Of a stretch of DNA of 64,000 nt, positions 1 through 11,818 are shown piece by piece. Position 1 is the stretch's first letter, and each line of letters opens with the position of its first letter. Under the pieces are notes generated by a model that saw only the letters and a list, made by a program, of their open reading frames with translations, had not been told where the DNA came from and searched no databases. This stretch comes from Bathynomus jamesi (taxonomy: Eukaryota > Arthropoda > Malacostraca > Isopoda > Cirolanidae). The position numbers were made by a program, and so were the translations under genes. The DNA lies in contig JAJOZX010002577.1 in NCBI GenBank assembly GCA_023014485.1, positions 542,001 to 606,000 on the forward strand. Reading direction: 5' to 3'.

Positions 1-768
1 CATCAGGCGAGATTCCATTTCTAAAACTCCTAAACTTCTCTCATTCCTCTTTCCCATTAACTTTTTTGCCACATTTATATGAAACTGCGTTTATTCAAAC
101 ATTTGCTTCCATCTTTTACGCGGTTTTCCTCTACTTTTTTTCCAATTCTGCCCATCTTAAATAAGCACACCAAGGAATCAACTGTCCTCCATTCTCGCAT
201 TCAGTGACGTTTTCACTCTACACTTTTCCAAAAATTCATTTATTCTCAGTCAATCCGTTCAGCACAATCATACTGCAAATTATTTAACTCAACTGATCTC
301 TCATTTGAAAGCCAAACAAGTTTCACATTGATACGTCAATTTTGACATTAATAAATATTCATGTAAACCTCTTGTTGCATCTACACTCGAGCACTTGCTT
401 ATTCCGCTCGTACAGCACCCACAACTTGTTTTCCCGCTTCACTGTTTCATGTTACAATGTACTCTTATTTCCCTTGTCAATCAAAAACTCCAAATATTAA
501 TTCTTTGAACTTCAAATTTTCTCCATTTACCACATTACACGCTAACAATTACTACTACTACTATCAATAACAACAACTTATTTATATTCACTTTCAATAC
601 CCATTCACAAATATCAACAAAACTTGTTGCTACTCTCCTCAATTCATTCTTTGAATCACCCAGAAGCACATCATCAGCATACAGTACATCAGATGCAACA
701 GCCGCGGCTCATTCTATTTGAAACTCAGATTTACTGATCTCGCACTCTCATCTATATACAGTAAACAG

Positions 769-1470
769 CAGGGCTGTGGAGTCGGTGATAAAATTTGCCG
801 ACTCCAACTCCGACTCCAAAAATTTTAACATTCCGACTCCAGAAATTGACTTGCATAATTACGACTCCGATGGAATGTTAAGGCCAAATTGTTTACGATT
901 AGCTTTATTAGGCCAATGGAGATTCATAAACAAGGCATTTCGTCACCACCACATGACTCATCAGGTTACTTAGTGGCTATAACTATGCCTTAATGGCTTT
1001 TTTTCTCTCTATTCAAAAATTACAATAAATCCCAAAACACAAACTGATTGAAGCTTAAACAAAATAAGATTATTATTGGTTTAGCAAATTAATAAGATGT
1101 TTTTGTATTATAAACATCCGTAACAAAATGTACTAACCTAAACTGAATTTGTTCTTGAAAAAAAGGATCGCTTCCATTAAATCTTCTTTCAGTGATGCTT
1201 ATCAAAATTATCAAATTAAAGGATTTAGGGTTGCTAGTACAAAATTTTTAAATTTCCTTATTAATTATGTTAATTAATTATAATCCTTATTAATTATAAG
1301 CAACTATATTTATATATTATTTATATTTATATATTATTTATATATATTATATTATATATATTAAAACATTAGGTTAAATCTATTTTATTCATAAAATTGA
1401 GCTAGGCCTAGGCCTAGGCTGCTATGGTTATAATTGAAGGATTTGCACCGACTCCGACTCCACAGCCATG
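769..1470. mobile_element. Non-autonomous hAT-like element (MITE) with GGCTGTGGAGTCGG ends
   Basis: The left end reads CAGGGCTGTGGAGTCGG and the right end is its inverse with one mismatch (CCGACTCCACAGCCATG). The interior is AT-rich and non-coding, with CGACTCC repeats near both ends. It sits in the RT region of the decayed LINE: the minus-strand reading VRQG...MSP before it continues as LFTVYI after it. I could not define an exact target-site duplication, so the outermost 3-5 bases at each end are uncertain. The superfamily call rests on the CAGGG-type ends only. Confidence 0.65.
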
Positions 1471-1723
1471 GCGACATCACACCCCCTGTCGTACTTCAAC
1501 ATTAATACTGAATCGGTCGATCATCTTGCTTTTAACTGATACAAGCACTACTAGTCTACTACCCACAGAAAAATTTACTACCGACACCATACATTCTAAA
1601 TATTTTCCACAAGACTTATCTGTTCACTTTATGATAAGCTCTTCAAATTCATAAATGCCATATACAACTTTCTCTAATAACTTAGTTCCCAACTTTTACC
1701 CTGTTTATCAACAACCTTCCGTA

Positions 1724-2058
1724 TACAGGAATACCTCGAAATTTGTCGTTAATTCATTCCGGAATAACGACGAAATTCGAGGTAGATTAAAACATGTTTC
1801 AGTGAGAAAACATTTAACTATTGTTATTAAACAGATTAGTTAATCAAATTCTACTCGTTTTTCGGCAGTATAATACGTTAAACGTTGGTAAACAGTTGGA
1901 TTTCGTCAATTTCGATCTTTTTTTTTTTCCACATTTTTTCAAAACGACGAATCTGCGAATATGGACGACGGATTGCGACTACTATAGGTAGTAAAAGATT
2001 GACGACGAAAATGCGAAACGACAAAATTCGAAACGAGGAATTTTGAGGTATTCCTGTA
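1724..2058. mobile_element. Tigger/pogo-like MITE with TA target duplication
   Basis: The ends are TA-CAGGAATACCTCGAAATT and the near-perfect inverse AATTTTGAGGTATTCCTG-TA. CAGGNATACCTCG is the terminal motif of Tigger-type pogo elements. Inside the left end there is a second small hairpin (about 1732-1783) repeating ACCTCGAAATT. There is no open reading frame. It interrupts the decayed LINE directly after its KNKxxRSECKN block, so it is younger than that LINE. Confidence 0.7.
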
Positions 2059-3050
2059 CTTTCCCAGCTATACTTAAAGGACTTGATACACCTACAATTT
2101 TTACATTCACTTCTTTCGGCTTTATTTTTATAGTGTACAATTACAACTGTCCAATCGCCTGGTCCATATATCCAAAATACAAATTAACCTAACTTCACTT
2201 CACTGACATCGAACAAAGTCGTGATAAATGTTTCAAGCGCAGTTAAGGGCTCGAAGGGAATTTTCTTCTTGTCATTAATAGTGACCAGGACCTTGTGTTA
2301 GCTGTATTTGTAACATGACCGCCTGCCACAATCCACACAATTCTTTTATTCTGTCACCCGTTAATCATTCCAGCCTCAGAGTCAACTCCCAATTTCCCAT
2401 TCAAATCACCCATTACAACCACTCTTTACGCATTCTCCACGATTCCAACCATATCACTTACATCTCCGAAAATCATTCTTCTCTTTTACGCATCTATCAT
2501 CGCATGGCGCATATGCTACAATCTCTGCTCTTTTCACTCTTAAAATTAGCATACAGACATCCATCATTAACACATTTATATCCCTATTCTTTCATGCCAC
2601 TATTTATCATTAGCGAAGCAATATCCCTCTTCCTGCATTGCATACCTTCCCATTCCACATCATCAGCCCTTTCAGCATCTAGTGACATCTAGTGATGAAC
2701 ATCTGAATGTATGTGGTGCTATTACATTGAATACAAGTGTAGTAAACAACACTTGCTCCCCGAAAGTACTTCTGCGTATAGGATTGTCCTATTTCAAATA
2801 GATAATGAACAGAATAGTACTTACGAGAAAATTAGCTAATACAATATTCTCAAACGGGAAACAAAACAAATGTCTTATTTGTAAAAACCTAACAAGAACT
2901 TGAGAGGTACATTTTTGTTAAGTTAAACTAAGGTCTTGAGCCAAAAAATCAGACCTGTCTCGCAGAAGAGAATCCAAACCATCGAAGGCACCACATAAGT
3001 TCGAACAAATAATTACTAAAATCTGGTCACACACAAAGCAGAAAACAAAG

Positions 3051-3118
3051 ACGCGAACCAGCAACCTTCAGATTAATAGTCCCGAACGGTTAGGTAACCA
3101 CTAGACTAACCTGGCGTG
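3051..3118 (-). repeat. tRNA-derived SINE head or tRNA pseudogene
   Basis: On the minus strand the sequence has an A-box-like TAGTCTAGTGG, an anticodon-arm-like CTATTAATCTGA and a B-box-like GGTTCGCGTC at the expected spacing. The anticodon stem pairs poorly (about 3 of 5 bp) and no acceptor stem is evident, so a functional tRNA is unlikely. A tRNA-derived SINE remnant is the best reading. Confidence 0.45.
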
Positions 3119-3440
3119 TTACTACTCTGTTAGGTTACTGTCAATGTCTGGTTAGGATATAAAAGCACAGTAAAAAACTAAGTGAGCTGAGGTTACAGTG
3201 TGCTACTCTAAGTGAAATATTTGAGGTAGAAAATCTACAATCTTGTTTAATGAAGGTTAATACCGACACAAATACTGAAAAACCATATTAATTTCTCCCC
3301 TTTAACCCTTAATAGGAAATTATGGGTCAGAAATGAATTAGGTGTTGGGTCTGTGGGACCCGTGAATTCCTATCCAGGGTGAAGTAGGTAATGTAATGAC
3401 TGGGTTGTTTAACCTCCTTCACAACATCTAAGGTCATATG

Positions 3441-3489
3441 ACGGAGGGGACCTACTGCTTTACGTGGGATCCGAACCACGGGTCGCTAC
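3441..3489 (-). repeat. SINE-like B-box repeat, unit 1
   Basis: The minus strand contains GGTTCGGATCCCACGTAAA followed by GTAGGTCCCCTCCG. The same string with small changes recurs at 3701-3737, so this is a dispersed repeat. The GGTTCGGATCC core resembles an internal RNA polymerase III B box. Confidence 0.4.
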
Positions 3490-3700
3490 ATAATAATAAT
3501 AATGTGTCCGAAAAGTCGCTACTAAAAACGAATGACATTAATATGTTTTGAACTGAATGGGGAACATTTTGAACATTTATGATATAGTCCCAGAAATAAT
3601 GTTATAATGTTTCAGACCAATAAAGACCCAAGGATCCGCTCATGGCTGGTCTACCTAACCGTGTTTGTAATAGTGTATTGAGCATGTCCTCCGTGGTGGC

Positions 3701-3737
3701 GGAGGGGACCTACAATTTTACGTGGGTTCCGAACCAT
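3701..3737 (-). repeat. SINE-like B-box repeat, unit 2
   Basis: This is the second occurrence of the B-box-like string at 3441-3489 (GGTTCGGAACCCACGTAAA on the minus strand). It ends just before the truncated LINE at 3766. Confidence 0.4.
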
Positions 3738-3765
3738 AAAAACTTTAATTTTACTACCTTGATCC

Positions 3766-3858
3766 TAGCCTTTTTATAAACGATGGGGGTGCATTTCAAT
3801 GAAATAGGGAAGGCTAGGCTATGTAAGTTAATCGATGAGAACGTTCGGAAGCTGTATA
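3766..3858 (+). mobile_element. LINE copy A, 5' piece (CR1-like), cut off by element X1
   Basis: This 93-base piece matches 10528-10633 of LINE copy B and encodes the end of ORF1 (the LFIxDGGAF block). Copy A therefore starts here, 5'-truncated. Its continuation lies at 7311, after the 3.4-kb insertion. In copy B the same junction reads straight through as GCTGTATAGGTCGAAG, which gives the empty site. Confidence 0.8.
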
Positions 3859-6800
3859 CGTAGGGTGGAGCGAAAAATACTTTTTTTCTAGTATGAAGTT
3901 CTAATAGTGATTAAAAGTTGCATTTAGTGGACGATATATACCTGCCAAAATATGAGTTCATTTGTTTAATATTTTCAGCTGCCACCAGGGGGCTAAAGTT
4001 AATACAATTTTGGGTAAAAAAGAAAAAAATGCTTCTATTTTTAGGTTTATCAAACTATTATAAAGTTTTTATCTTAGAATTATCTAATAGTTTGATTAAG
4101 ATTCTTAAATGATAATAATTCGTTTTGTAAAAATGCCTTTTCATATGCTTAATATCTTCAGCGGCACAAGAGGCTGAAGTTAACTTAAAAATGACAATTA
4201 AGTATGATTCTGTATTTACTTGAAACAGGGAAAGTAAAAATATTAGGATGTCCTCCTCCTTTATACTGGCTTGAGACAGTTAAGAAACGTTATTTCGTGC
4301 CTTAGCGGAGTTACCACCCTTTCCCTAACCAACCTCCCTCTAGAAAGGGTTCTTGCTGAAGTCTATTTAGTAATTTGCTTTTGTGTCAAATTTTGGCTGT
4401 TTTTTCCTTGATTCTAATGTAGCACGAATCCAACCGTCTCTGTTGTAGGTCCGCAGACTGATCCAGCAGCGTCTGTAACGAGCTTGACGCATCTCTCTAC
4501 GGCTTGTGTATGACATGGAACACTGAAATAATTCTGAATGAAGAGTAGTACCATGTTTGATGCATGATTCAATATCATCAAGAGAAACTCCTTTGGTTAT
4601 CGGTGGTTCTGCTATCTGAAAATCTTGCCACATAATGAGATCTGTATAGTCTTTGGCATAAAAAATTTATTTCTGGCACCTTAAAATACCTGATAACATC
4701 TGTTTCTTGAATGCATGCCCTTGCTTTTATGATACGCCTAAATCCCAACTGACGCACATGCTCCCTTTCATCAGCTATCATTGCAATGAGAATGTTTTCT
4801 TGATTGCGTAATATGCATTTCGCTGAATGACTGAGTCATGTACTCTCCTAAGCTCTTCACGGAGATACCGGCTTCTTGCAATCATATGCCACATATGTTT
4901 AGCACCATATTGGCATAATGGTTTACGCTTTATCTGAAACCACATTGGTGCGTATACCCTAACAATAAAAGTAGCTAATTCTTGTAAATTGCCTGAAGGA
5001 TTCTCTGTGCTTGCATATAACCGCAGAGTCCTGTTTGCTGTGGTGAGCCACCTTGAATGTGATATATTGCCTGGACTCTTATGACTAAGACTCTTTGAGA
5101 ATGTTCCACTTGATATAGCCTTGTGAATTTGAAGAAGGTATTTCTGGTCAGTACTTGTCATCTACATCAACTTCACACATGTCCTCTTGAATTTCAATGT
5201 GTTTGAATTTAACTATGGGAAGCTTTTCACAGTCTGAAAGTGCTCGGCCAATTTCTCCTGAAAATGCTCTTGGTCCAGTAGTGGTACCATCCAAGTGATG
5301 AAACAGATGGCGCAATGGAAGTTCATTAAGGTGTAAAAGGCATATCAGCCACTGCAATGGTTTATTAAAGGCTTCTTCCAGTAATCTTATTGTGCCTCCA
5401 ATACTACCAGTGTTAACCACTGTCGAATTACAGCCAACTGCAACGATGTTCCCTATATCAACATTCCTTTCTTTCAAGCAATTCACTAGCGCTGTGCAAA
5501 TGTATTTAGCTTTGCCACTGGAAGGTGTCACATGTGCAAAGTACAGAGAGTGTGGTTCAGATATTATGCTGATATGCTCTTCGCGTTTGGTTCTTTGGTG
5601 GTTAGAGCCATCACTCTCCTGGACTTGAATCATTGTTTTATCCTTTCTGCCATCAAAGTATAATTCTTGCATGGTTTTTGGCTCACCTATCTGTTGTAGT
5701 TCCTTTCTCTGTTTTTGTCTTTCACGTCTTAGCTTACTTCTGTCTATAATATTCCCTTCGTCTTCGGGAGTAACAATTTTAAGATCTGCCAATACTGCAG
5801 AAGCAATAGCAGCCCCAGCTCTGTCCGACATTTTAAATCTATCACAAGTAATTGCTAATGAAGGCAGTGGCTCACGCATCTGTTGTTCTGATATTACATA
5901 TTGAGTCGAGGTTGTATCTTCCTCATTATCTTCAGATATCTCTTCTAGTTGTTGAAGTTCACTTGTCTCTGTTTCGATTTGTAAGTTGGACGTATTGGTT
6001 ATAGCAGCACTAGTGTTTGTGAGGATTCCAGACATGCTTTTTCCATTTCCTTTCGATGTTCTCTTGCTTGTAATCGTCTTGTGTGTGCTATGTCAATGCT
6101 TCCTATCACCATTATTCTGCGTGTTCGTGGTCATTTAAAAAATCCTGCTCTTTTGGAGGGACTTTCTTACTCTTTTCACATGAGCATCTCCTAAACTCCT
6201 TACATTTGCAGGTGCAGATGTCAAACAAAGTGCATTTTGAAGAGTTTTCAAATTCTTCAAGCTGATTTTTGTACTTAGGCTGATCCTTGCGTGACTTGTA
6301 TGGCTTTAATAAGGACCTGTATTTATCATGGTACACTCGCATCATCTGTACAACGCGTGTATGTGAAACTATTGGCAAAGAGGCCTTCTTCCAAATATTT
6401 TCTACCTTTTTGGAAACTGCCTCTGCTATTTCAGAAAATGAAGGCTCCTTGTTATTCATCTGCTCCTTCACTAAATGTTTTGTGAACAGGTAATCTTTCA
6501 TAATGCAGTTATAAGTTGGTAGTTGCATATCACTCATCTCACAAGGTACTTCAAATATGGCACACTTCATATGTTCTCTAGTGAAATGTTTATATTTAGT
6601 ATTTGATGCCATAATATTTTTAAGAAAAATTCACAATCACAAAATATCCTGTAACATCAAAACATTATATAATTAATATATATAATATATTTTATAAGTA
6701 TATATATATATTATATAAATAAACTAAAATTATATAATACATTATAACAAGCATTTTATAATAAAATCAATATTATCTCTATATAAATCACTTTAAAATA

Positions 6801-7308
6801 AAGTTTTATAATATTCCGATCATAAAAAAACTCTCCGATCAACTGAGCGACTAGGCCTACTACCTAAGAAGACAAGTGTTAACACACTGTTCTAATGACT
6901 CTCAGAAAGAAATTCCTTCACACCAAAACCCTCCCCCACAACATTCAGTGTAGTCTCAACATGACTCAGTTACTCTAAATTGTGTTAAATTCAGCTCTCT
7001 TGTGGCAGCTGAAGATATTAAGCATATGAAAAGGCATTTTTACAAAACGAATTCCTATCATTTAAGAATCTTAATCAAACTATTAGATAATTCTAAGATA
7101 AACTTTTATAATAGTTTGACAAACCTAAAATAGAAGCATTTTTTTCCTTTTTACACAAAATTGTGTTAATTTTAGCCCCCTGGTGGCAGCTGAAAATTTT
7201 AAACAAATGAACTCATATTTTGGCAGGCGTATTTCGTCCACTACATGCAACTTGTAATCACTATTAGAACTTCATACTAGAAAAAAAGTATTTTTCGCTC
7301 CACCCTAC
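3859..7308 (-). mobile_element. DNA transposon X1 with TIRs of about 320 bp, superfamily unassigned
   Basis: The ends are GTAGGGTGGAGCGAAAAATAC and its inverse. The inverted repeats run about 3860-4180 and 6985-7308. Comparison with uninterrupted LINE copy B indicates a TA target duplication (3857-3858 and 7309-7310). Each TIR contains sub-terminal motifs like GGCAGCTGAAGATATTAA, probably transposase-binding sites (inference). The interior carries a broken transposase on the minus strand. The related element X2 at 33567-35750 shares the AGGGTGGA end and a homologous transposase. Confidence 0.8.
4367..6612 (-). pseudogene. Broken transposase of element X1 (RNase H-like, hAT-like CxxH block)
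   Basis: Five minus-strand segments (6612-6112, 6035-5148, 5161-4778, 4781-4578, 4633-4367) are consecutive parts of one protein separated by frameshifts. The N-terminal part has a Cys cluster (CTCKCKEFRRCSC) followed by KVPPKEQDFLND. After a frameshift the text RIMVIGSIDIAHTRR continues. The central part has VGCNSTVVNTGSIGG, then ICLLHLNELPLRHLFHHLDG, which recalls the CxxH region of hAT-type RNase H transposases. In GCNST an Asn may stand where a catalytic Asp is expected. The C-terminus matches the product at 34038-35100 (SHSRWLTTANR, VYAPxWFxIK, DGxIRxxLxSR). The superfamily is not assigned, and the element is not autonomous as it stands. Confidence 0.75.
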
Positions 7309-7394
7309 TAGGTCGAAGCTCTCTTTAAACGTTGTGGGTCCGGGAAACGCCGGCCCGATATGAAAAATAGTTTAAAACGCCAATCCATGGTAAA

Positions 7395-10160
7395 AAATAA
7401 CTTAAACGTCTTTTATTGTAACGCGAGTAGTATTAGAAATAAATTGAACTAATTTAAGGCGATAATTTATTCCGGGAACTATGATATAGTTGCTAAACCA
7501 AAACGTGCTTAAATACCGTGACTCAGAACTTCTTGGGGGAACTTGATATAGCGGGTTTTGAACTTTGAGATCACCTGAACATCAGGGCCCCCAGCCTTCT
7601 TTAGTTAGCTTTATAAGGCTAACTAACGAAAATATCACGACCTAACCTAACCAATCGTCAAGGGCGTACAGTTGACCTAACGATTGGTTTGGTTAGGTCG
7701 TGATATTTTCGTTAGTTAGCCTTATAAGGCTAACTAAAGAAGGTTGGGGGCCTTCATCTTCAGGTGATCCAAACTTTTTACTAATGATAGGTTACATAGG
7801 ATTGGTGGCGGCGTTTTGTTGTACATTCGTAATTCCCTTACGGCTATCGAGGTTAAGATAGATTTTCCGGCAGCAATTAATGCGATATGCGTTGAAGTTA
7901 GGGCGCGTAATATTAGCTTTAATTTCATTGTTGTTTATAGACCTCCCGTTCAACCCCCCGATACCGATACTAGATTTTACACACTTCTTAGTAACTTTAT
8001 TAATAATGGGATAATATAATTGTCAGAGACTTTAACTGCCCTAACGTTAATTACGAGACTTTTACTGGTAATGAGGAGGGTTTGAGATTGATTGAGTTCA
8101 TGGAAGATAATTTTTTACGACAGATGGTTACCGAACCAACGCGCGGTGACAATATTTTAGACGTGGTGATGACGAACGACGAAAATATAGTCGAAGGTTT
8201 AGAAGTAGGTGAGAGTTTGGGATGTAGTGATCACCAAATTATTAAGTTTAAGCTATTGATAGAAAACAATAAGAATAGTAACGTAATAGATGTCCCTTAT
8301 TTTCGTAAGGCTAATTTTGATAGTTTTGCGGATAGGATGAAAGTAGTGGACTGGGATAATTTATTTATGGGTAATGACGCAAATTTTCATTGGGAGGCGT
8401 TTAAAGAAAGTTTTTTGAATATGGAAAGGAAGTTTATTCCGCGTAGGCCCAAGCGCGCTAGTAATCATGGTAGGACCAAGTGGTGACCTAGGGAAATAGG
8501 TGAGTTCATAAACGAGCATAACAGAGCGTATAGACTTAATAAACGCAATGGCACCGTAGCTAACTTTACTAGATATATCGAGCTTAGACGTCAGGTTAAA
8601 AGATCTGTTAAGAATGCTATGCGTAATTTTGAGATACTTGTAGCTGCGGATAGTAAACATAATCCAAAAAAGTTTTTTGACAACGTCAATAATCGTAAGC
8701 CGATAAAAGATAACATAGGCCCTCTAGTGGACGCTAATGGCGCTTTGGCTTCCGACGCTCAGGCGATGGCGGGTATCTTTAACAACTTTTTTGCGAGTTT
8801 TTACCGTAGAAGACGTAAAATAATGTTCCCGACGTGGACGATATCGTTCCATTTAGAAGCGAGACTATTTTGAATGAAATAACTATTTACGAGGGTGAGA
8901 TTGCGCATTATATCGATAAGCTAAAAGTTAGTAAGGTTCCAGGCCCTGACGCGCTTTAGCCTAGACATTTGAAAGACGTTATTGTAGATCCCTTAACAAA
9001 AATTTTAAATAGGTTACTGGAAGTGGGGATTATTCCTGAAGACTTCAAATTCGCTAACGTTACGCCCATTTTTAAAAAAGGCGACCGCACAGTAGCTAGC
9101 AATTATATTTATAGGCCTATTAGCTTAACGTCAATTGTCGGTAAACTTTTGGAATCCGTAGTTAGGGATCGTATCGTCGATCACTTAGAAAGTCGCGATT
9201 TGATTAATAGTAGTCAGCATGGGTTTCGACGCCATAAATCTTGTTTAACTAATTTGTTAGAGTTTTATAACGAAATAGTGCGCGAATACGATAGGCATAG
9301 AGCGGCTGACGTTATTTATTTAGACTTTAAAAAAGCGTTCGATACAGTTGTGCATAGAAGATTAATTGCGAAGGTTAAAGTGCATGGTATTCGCGGTCAG
9401 GTAGCTAAGTGGTTAGAGGAATGGCTTCGTGCCAGGAAACAGAAGGTCGTTGTTAATGGTAGAGAATCGGGGTGGCTGGATGTAGGTAGCGGTGTCCCAC
9501 AGGGTTCAGTGTTAGACCCATTGCTATTCATAATCTACATTAACGACATAGATATAGGCTTGACCAGTAACGTGTCAAAATTCGCGGACGATACTAAAAT
9601 AGGCGGTAAAGTTCTTAACGTGGACGATAGAAATACACTCCAAAACGATATCAATAGGATTATGGAGTGGACGGATAAGTGGCCGATGCAATTTAATGTA
9701 GATAAATGTAAAGTTTTGCATATAGGTTCTCGTAACAACAATTACACGTACACGATGGAAGATATCGAGCGTTGACGAGGAAGTAGATTTAGGCGTACCC
9801 GTATCTGAGGATTTAAAATTTTGGAACCAGTGCCTGAAGTCTTGCGCAAAAGCTAATAGGATGTTAGGCTTCATAGCGCGTAATTTTGAATTTAAATCGA
9901 AGAATATTATATTGCCCCTTTACAAGTCCCTAGTCAGGCCTCACTTAGAATATGCCGTTCAGTTTTGGCGCCCGTATTTGCGTGAGGATATTGATAGGTT
10001 GGAAAGGGTTCAGCGACGCGCCACGAAACTAATTTCGTCGCTACGCAACAAATCTTACGAAGATAGGATTAAAGAGTTAGACTTGCATTCAGTCGAAACT
10101 AGGAGATTAAGGGGGAGCTTATTGAAGTTTTCAAAACCTTTAAAAAAATCGATAACGTAA
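7395..10160 (+). pseudogene. ORF2 of LINE copy A: AP-endonuclease plus reverse transcriptase, broken
   Basis: The endonuclease part is in pieces (7395-7540, 7816-8019, 8082-8486) and contains VVYRPPVQ, LDVVMTNDENIVEG and the GCSDHQI motif (SDH catalytic block). A linker segment lies at 8619-8873. The RT at 8969-9775 has the blocks VTPIFKKGD, YRPISLTS (preceded by a small in-frame insertion), LDFKKAFDTV, SGVPQGSVLDPLLFIIYIND and the catalytic FADDTKIGG. The thumb follows at 9861-10160 (PLYKSLVRPHLEYAVQFW). Several stops and frameshifts make it a pseudogene. In an intact element this enzyme nicks the target and copies its RNA by target-primed reverse transcription. FADD with this block order supports the CR1/L2/Rex1 group. 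Confidence 0.85.
7567..7769. mobile_element. Foldback MITE 1, in LINE copy A
   Basis: The ends GAGATCACCTGAANATNAGG and their inverse flank a long perfect-type palindrome containing TTAGTTAGC and CCTAACCAATCGTCAAG. The flanks TGAACTTT and CAAACTTT are an 8-bp imperfect target duplication, suggesting a hAT-type MITE. LINE copy B is uninterrupted at this point. The inner core recurs in the MITEs at 11819-12153 and 13177-13436. Confidence 0.75.
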
Positions 10161-10219
10161 ATTTTGACAAATTGTTCATTTTCGATAATAATAATTCTCT
10201 AACGTAATAACGCCCAGGG

Positions 10220-10655
10220 GCCACGGTTGACAGAGTTAGAGACGAAATGGATAGGATTGACGATGCCTCCCGTCACTCGATGTTGGTGACGATGGTAGGG
10301 GGCGACGACTCATAGAGGCCCGATACGAGTGTGCCTGACCTTCTGGAGAGATATAGGGGTTAATTAGGTCCCTAAAGGCGAGGTCAGATAGGTCTTTAGT
10401 TCTAGGTATTACCCCTAGGCACGGTTAGGGTCTTAGGATTACGTCTAAAACGATATTTTTGAATACTAAATTAGGAGAGATTTGTGCTGAGGAAAATGTA
10501 CCCTTCGTAAAGCTGTGGTCAGAATTCAGTGGTCCTAGCCTTTTTATAAAAGATGGGGGTGCATTTTAATGAAATAGGTAATGCTAGGCTAGGTAGTTAA
10601 TAGACGAAAACGTGCGAAAGCTGTATAGGTCGAAGCCTTCTTAAACGTTGTGGGT
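10220..10655 (+). pseudogene. ORF1 remnant of LINE copy B with SGNH-esterase-like C-terminus
   Basis: Translation gives VRDEMDRIDDASRHSML, then LLERYRGLI and SLVLGITPRHG, then LGEICAEENVPFVKLW and LFIKDGGAF, and after a one-base frameshift NEIGNARLG and LIDENVRKLYRSK. This order, with a DGxxFNxxG block near the C-terminus, is that of the SGNH (GDSL-like) esterase domain known in ORF1 of many CR1-type LINEs. The expected His of the DGxH motif is not preserved. The 93-base piece of copy A at 3766-3858 covers the same block. Stops make it non-functional. Assignment is from motif order only. Confidence 0.6.
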
Positions 10656-11818
10656 CTGGGGAACGCGGACCCGACGTGAAAAATAGTTTAAAAAGCCGGC
10701 CCGTGGTAAAAAATAACTTAAACGTCTTTTATTGTAACGCGCGTAGTATTAGAAAAAAATTAAACGAATTTAAGGCGATAATTTATTCCGGCAACTACGA
10801 TATAGTTGCTATCACTGAAACGTAGTTAAATACCGTGACTCGGGACTTATTGGGGCAACTTGATATATCGGGTTTTAAACTCTTTACTAATGATAGGTTA
10901 CATAGGATTGGTGGCGGCGTTTAGCTGTACATTCGTAATTCCCTTAGGGCTATCGAGGTTGATAGATTTTCCGGCAGAATTAATGCGATATGCGTTGAAG
11001 TTAGGGCGCGTAGTATGTTTTAATTTTGTTGTTGTTTATAGACCTCCCGTTCAACCCCTCGATACCGATACTAGATTTTACTCACTTCTTGGTAACTTTA
11101 TTGACAATCGGAATAGTATAATTGTCGGAGACTTTAACTGCCCTAATGTTAATTACGAGACTTTTACTGGCAATGAGGAGGGTTTGAGATTGATTGAGTT
11201 CATGGAAGTTAATTTTTTACGACAGATGGTTACCGAACCAACGCGCGGTGACAATATTTTAGATTTGGTGATGACGAACGGCGAAAATATAGTCGAAGGT
11301 TTAGAAGTAGGCGAGAGTTTAGGATGTAGTGATCATCAAATTCTTAGGTTTAAGTTATTGATAGAAAACACTAAGGATAGTAACGTAATAGAAGTCCCTG
11401 ATTTTCGTAGGGCTAATTTTGATAGTTTTGCGGAGGATGATAGTGGACTGGGATAACTTATTTATGGGTAATGACACAAATTTGCATTGGGAGGCGTTTA
11501 AAGAAAGTTTTATGAATATTGAAAGGGAGTTTATTCCTCGTAGGCCCAAGCGCGCTAGAAATCATGGTAGGCCCAAGTTGTGGACTAGGGAAATAGGCGA
11601 GTTCATAAACGAGCGTAACAGAGGGTATAGACTTAATAAGCGCAATGGCACGGCAGCTAACTTTAATAGATATATCGAGCTTAGACGTCAGGTTAAAAGA
11701 TCAGTTAGGAATGCTAAGCGTAATTTAGAGATACTTACAGCTGCGGATAGTAAACATAATCCAAAAAAGTTTTTTTAATACGTCAATAATCGTAAGCCGA
11801 TAAAAGATAACATAGGCC

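Larger units (their letters stand above)
1..2700 (-). mobile_element. Decayed non-LTR retrotransposon (LINE G), RTE-like, interrupted
   Basis: Reading the minus strand from 2700 down gives the order endonuclease then reverse transcriptase of a LINE, with many stops and frameshifts. At about 2420-2330 a stretch reads VVVMGDLNGKLGVDSEAG, the endonuclease GDLN block. At about 2170-2065 it reads KNKAERSECKNCRCIKS, matching the KNKGDRSECKNYRGISL block of the RT. At 1723-1471 come the LYMAF, MYGV and VRQG blocks. At about 680-600 the catalytic LYADDVLLGDSKNELRR motif is visible, followed by thumb remnants down to position 1. Two MITEs (769-1470 and 1724-2058) interrupt it at points where the RT frame resumes on the other side. 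The clade call (RTE-like) is inference; the RT identity is firm. The element continues off the left edge. Confidence 0.7.
2700..3765. other. Gene-free stretch with SINE-like debris
   Basis: Apart from three tRNA-like or B-box-like patches (3051-3118, 3441-3489, 3701-3737) I see no coding potential, long repeat or RNA gene here. It separates the decayed LINE on the left from the 5'-truncated CR1-like LINE copy that starts near 3766. Confidence 0.5.
7311..10198 (+). mobile_element. LINE copy A, main body (CR1/L2-like)
   Basis: This piece continues the 5' fragment at 3766-3858 and runs to about 10198, where copy B begins without a gap. It aligns with copy B along its whole length except for the inserted MITE at 7567-7769 and a different MITE set in B. 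Its own 3' end (last ORF2 segment, 3' UTR and poly(A)) is missing at the A/B junction. Confidence 0.8.

Noticed and set aside
3051..3118. A functional tRNA gene
   Set aside because: The anticodon stem is poorly paired and no acceptor stem is visible, so I call it a SINE-like remnant instead.
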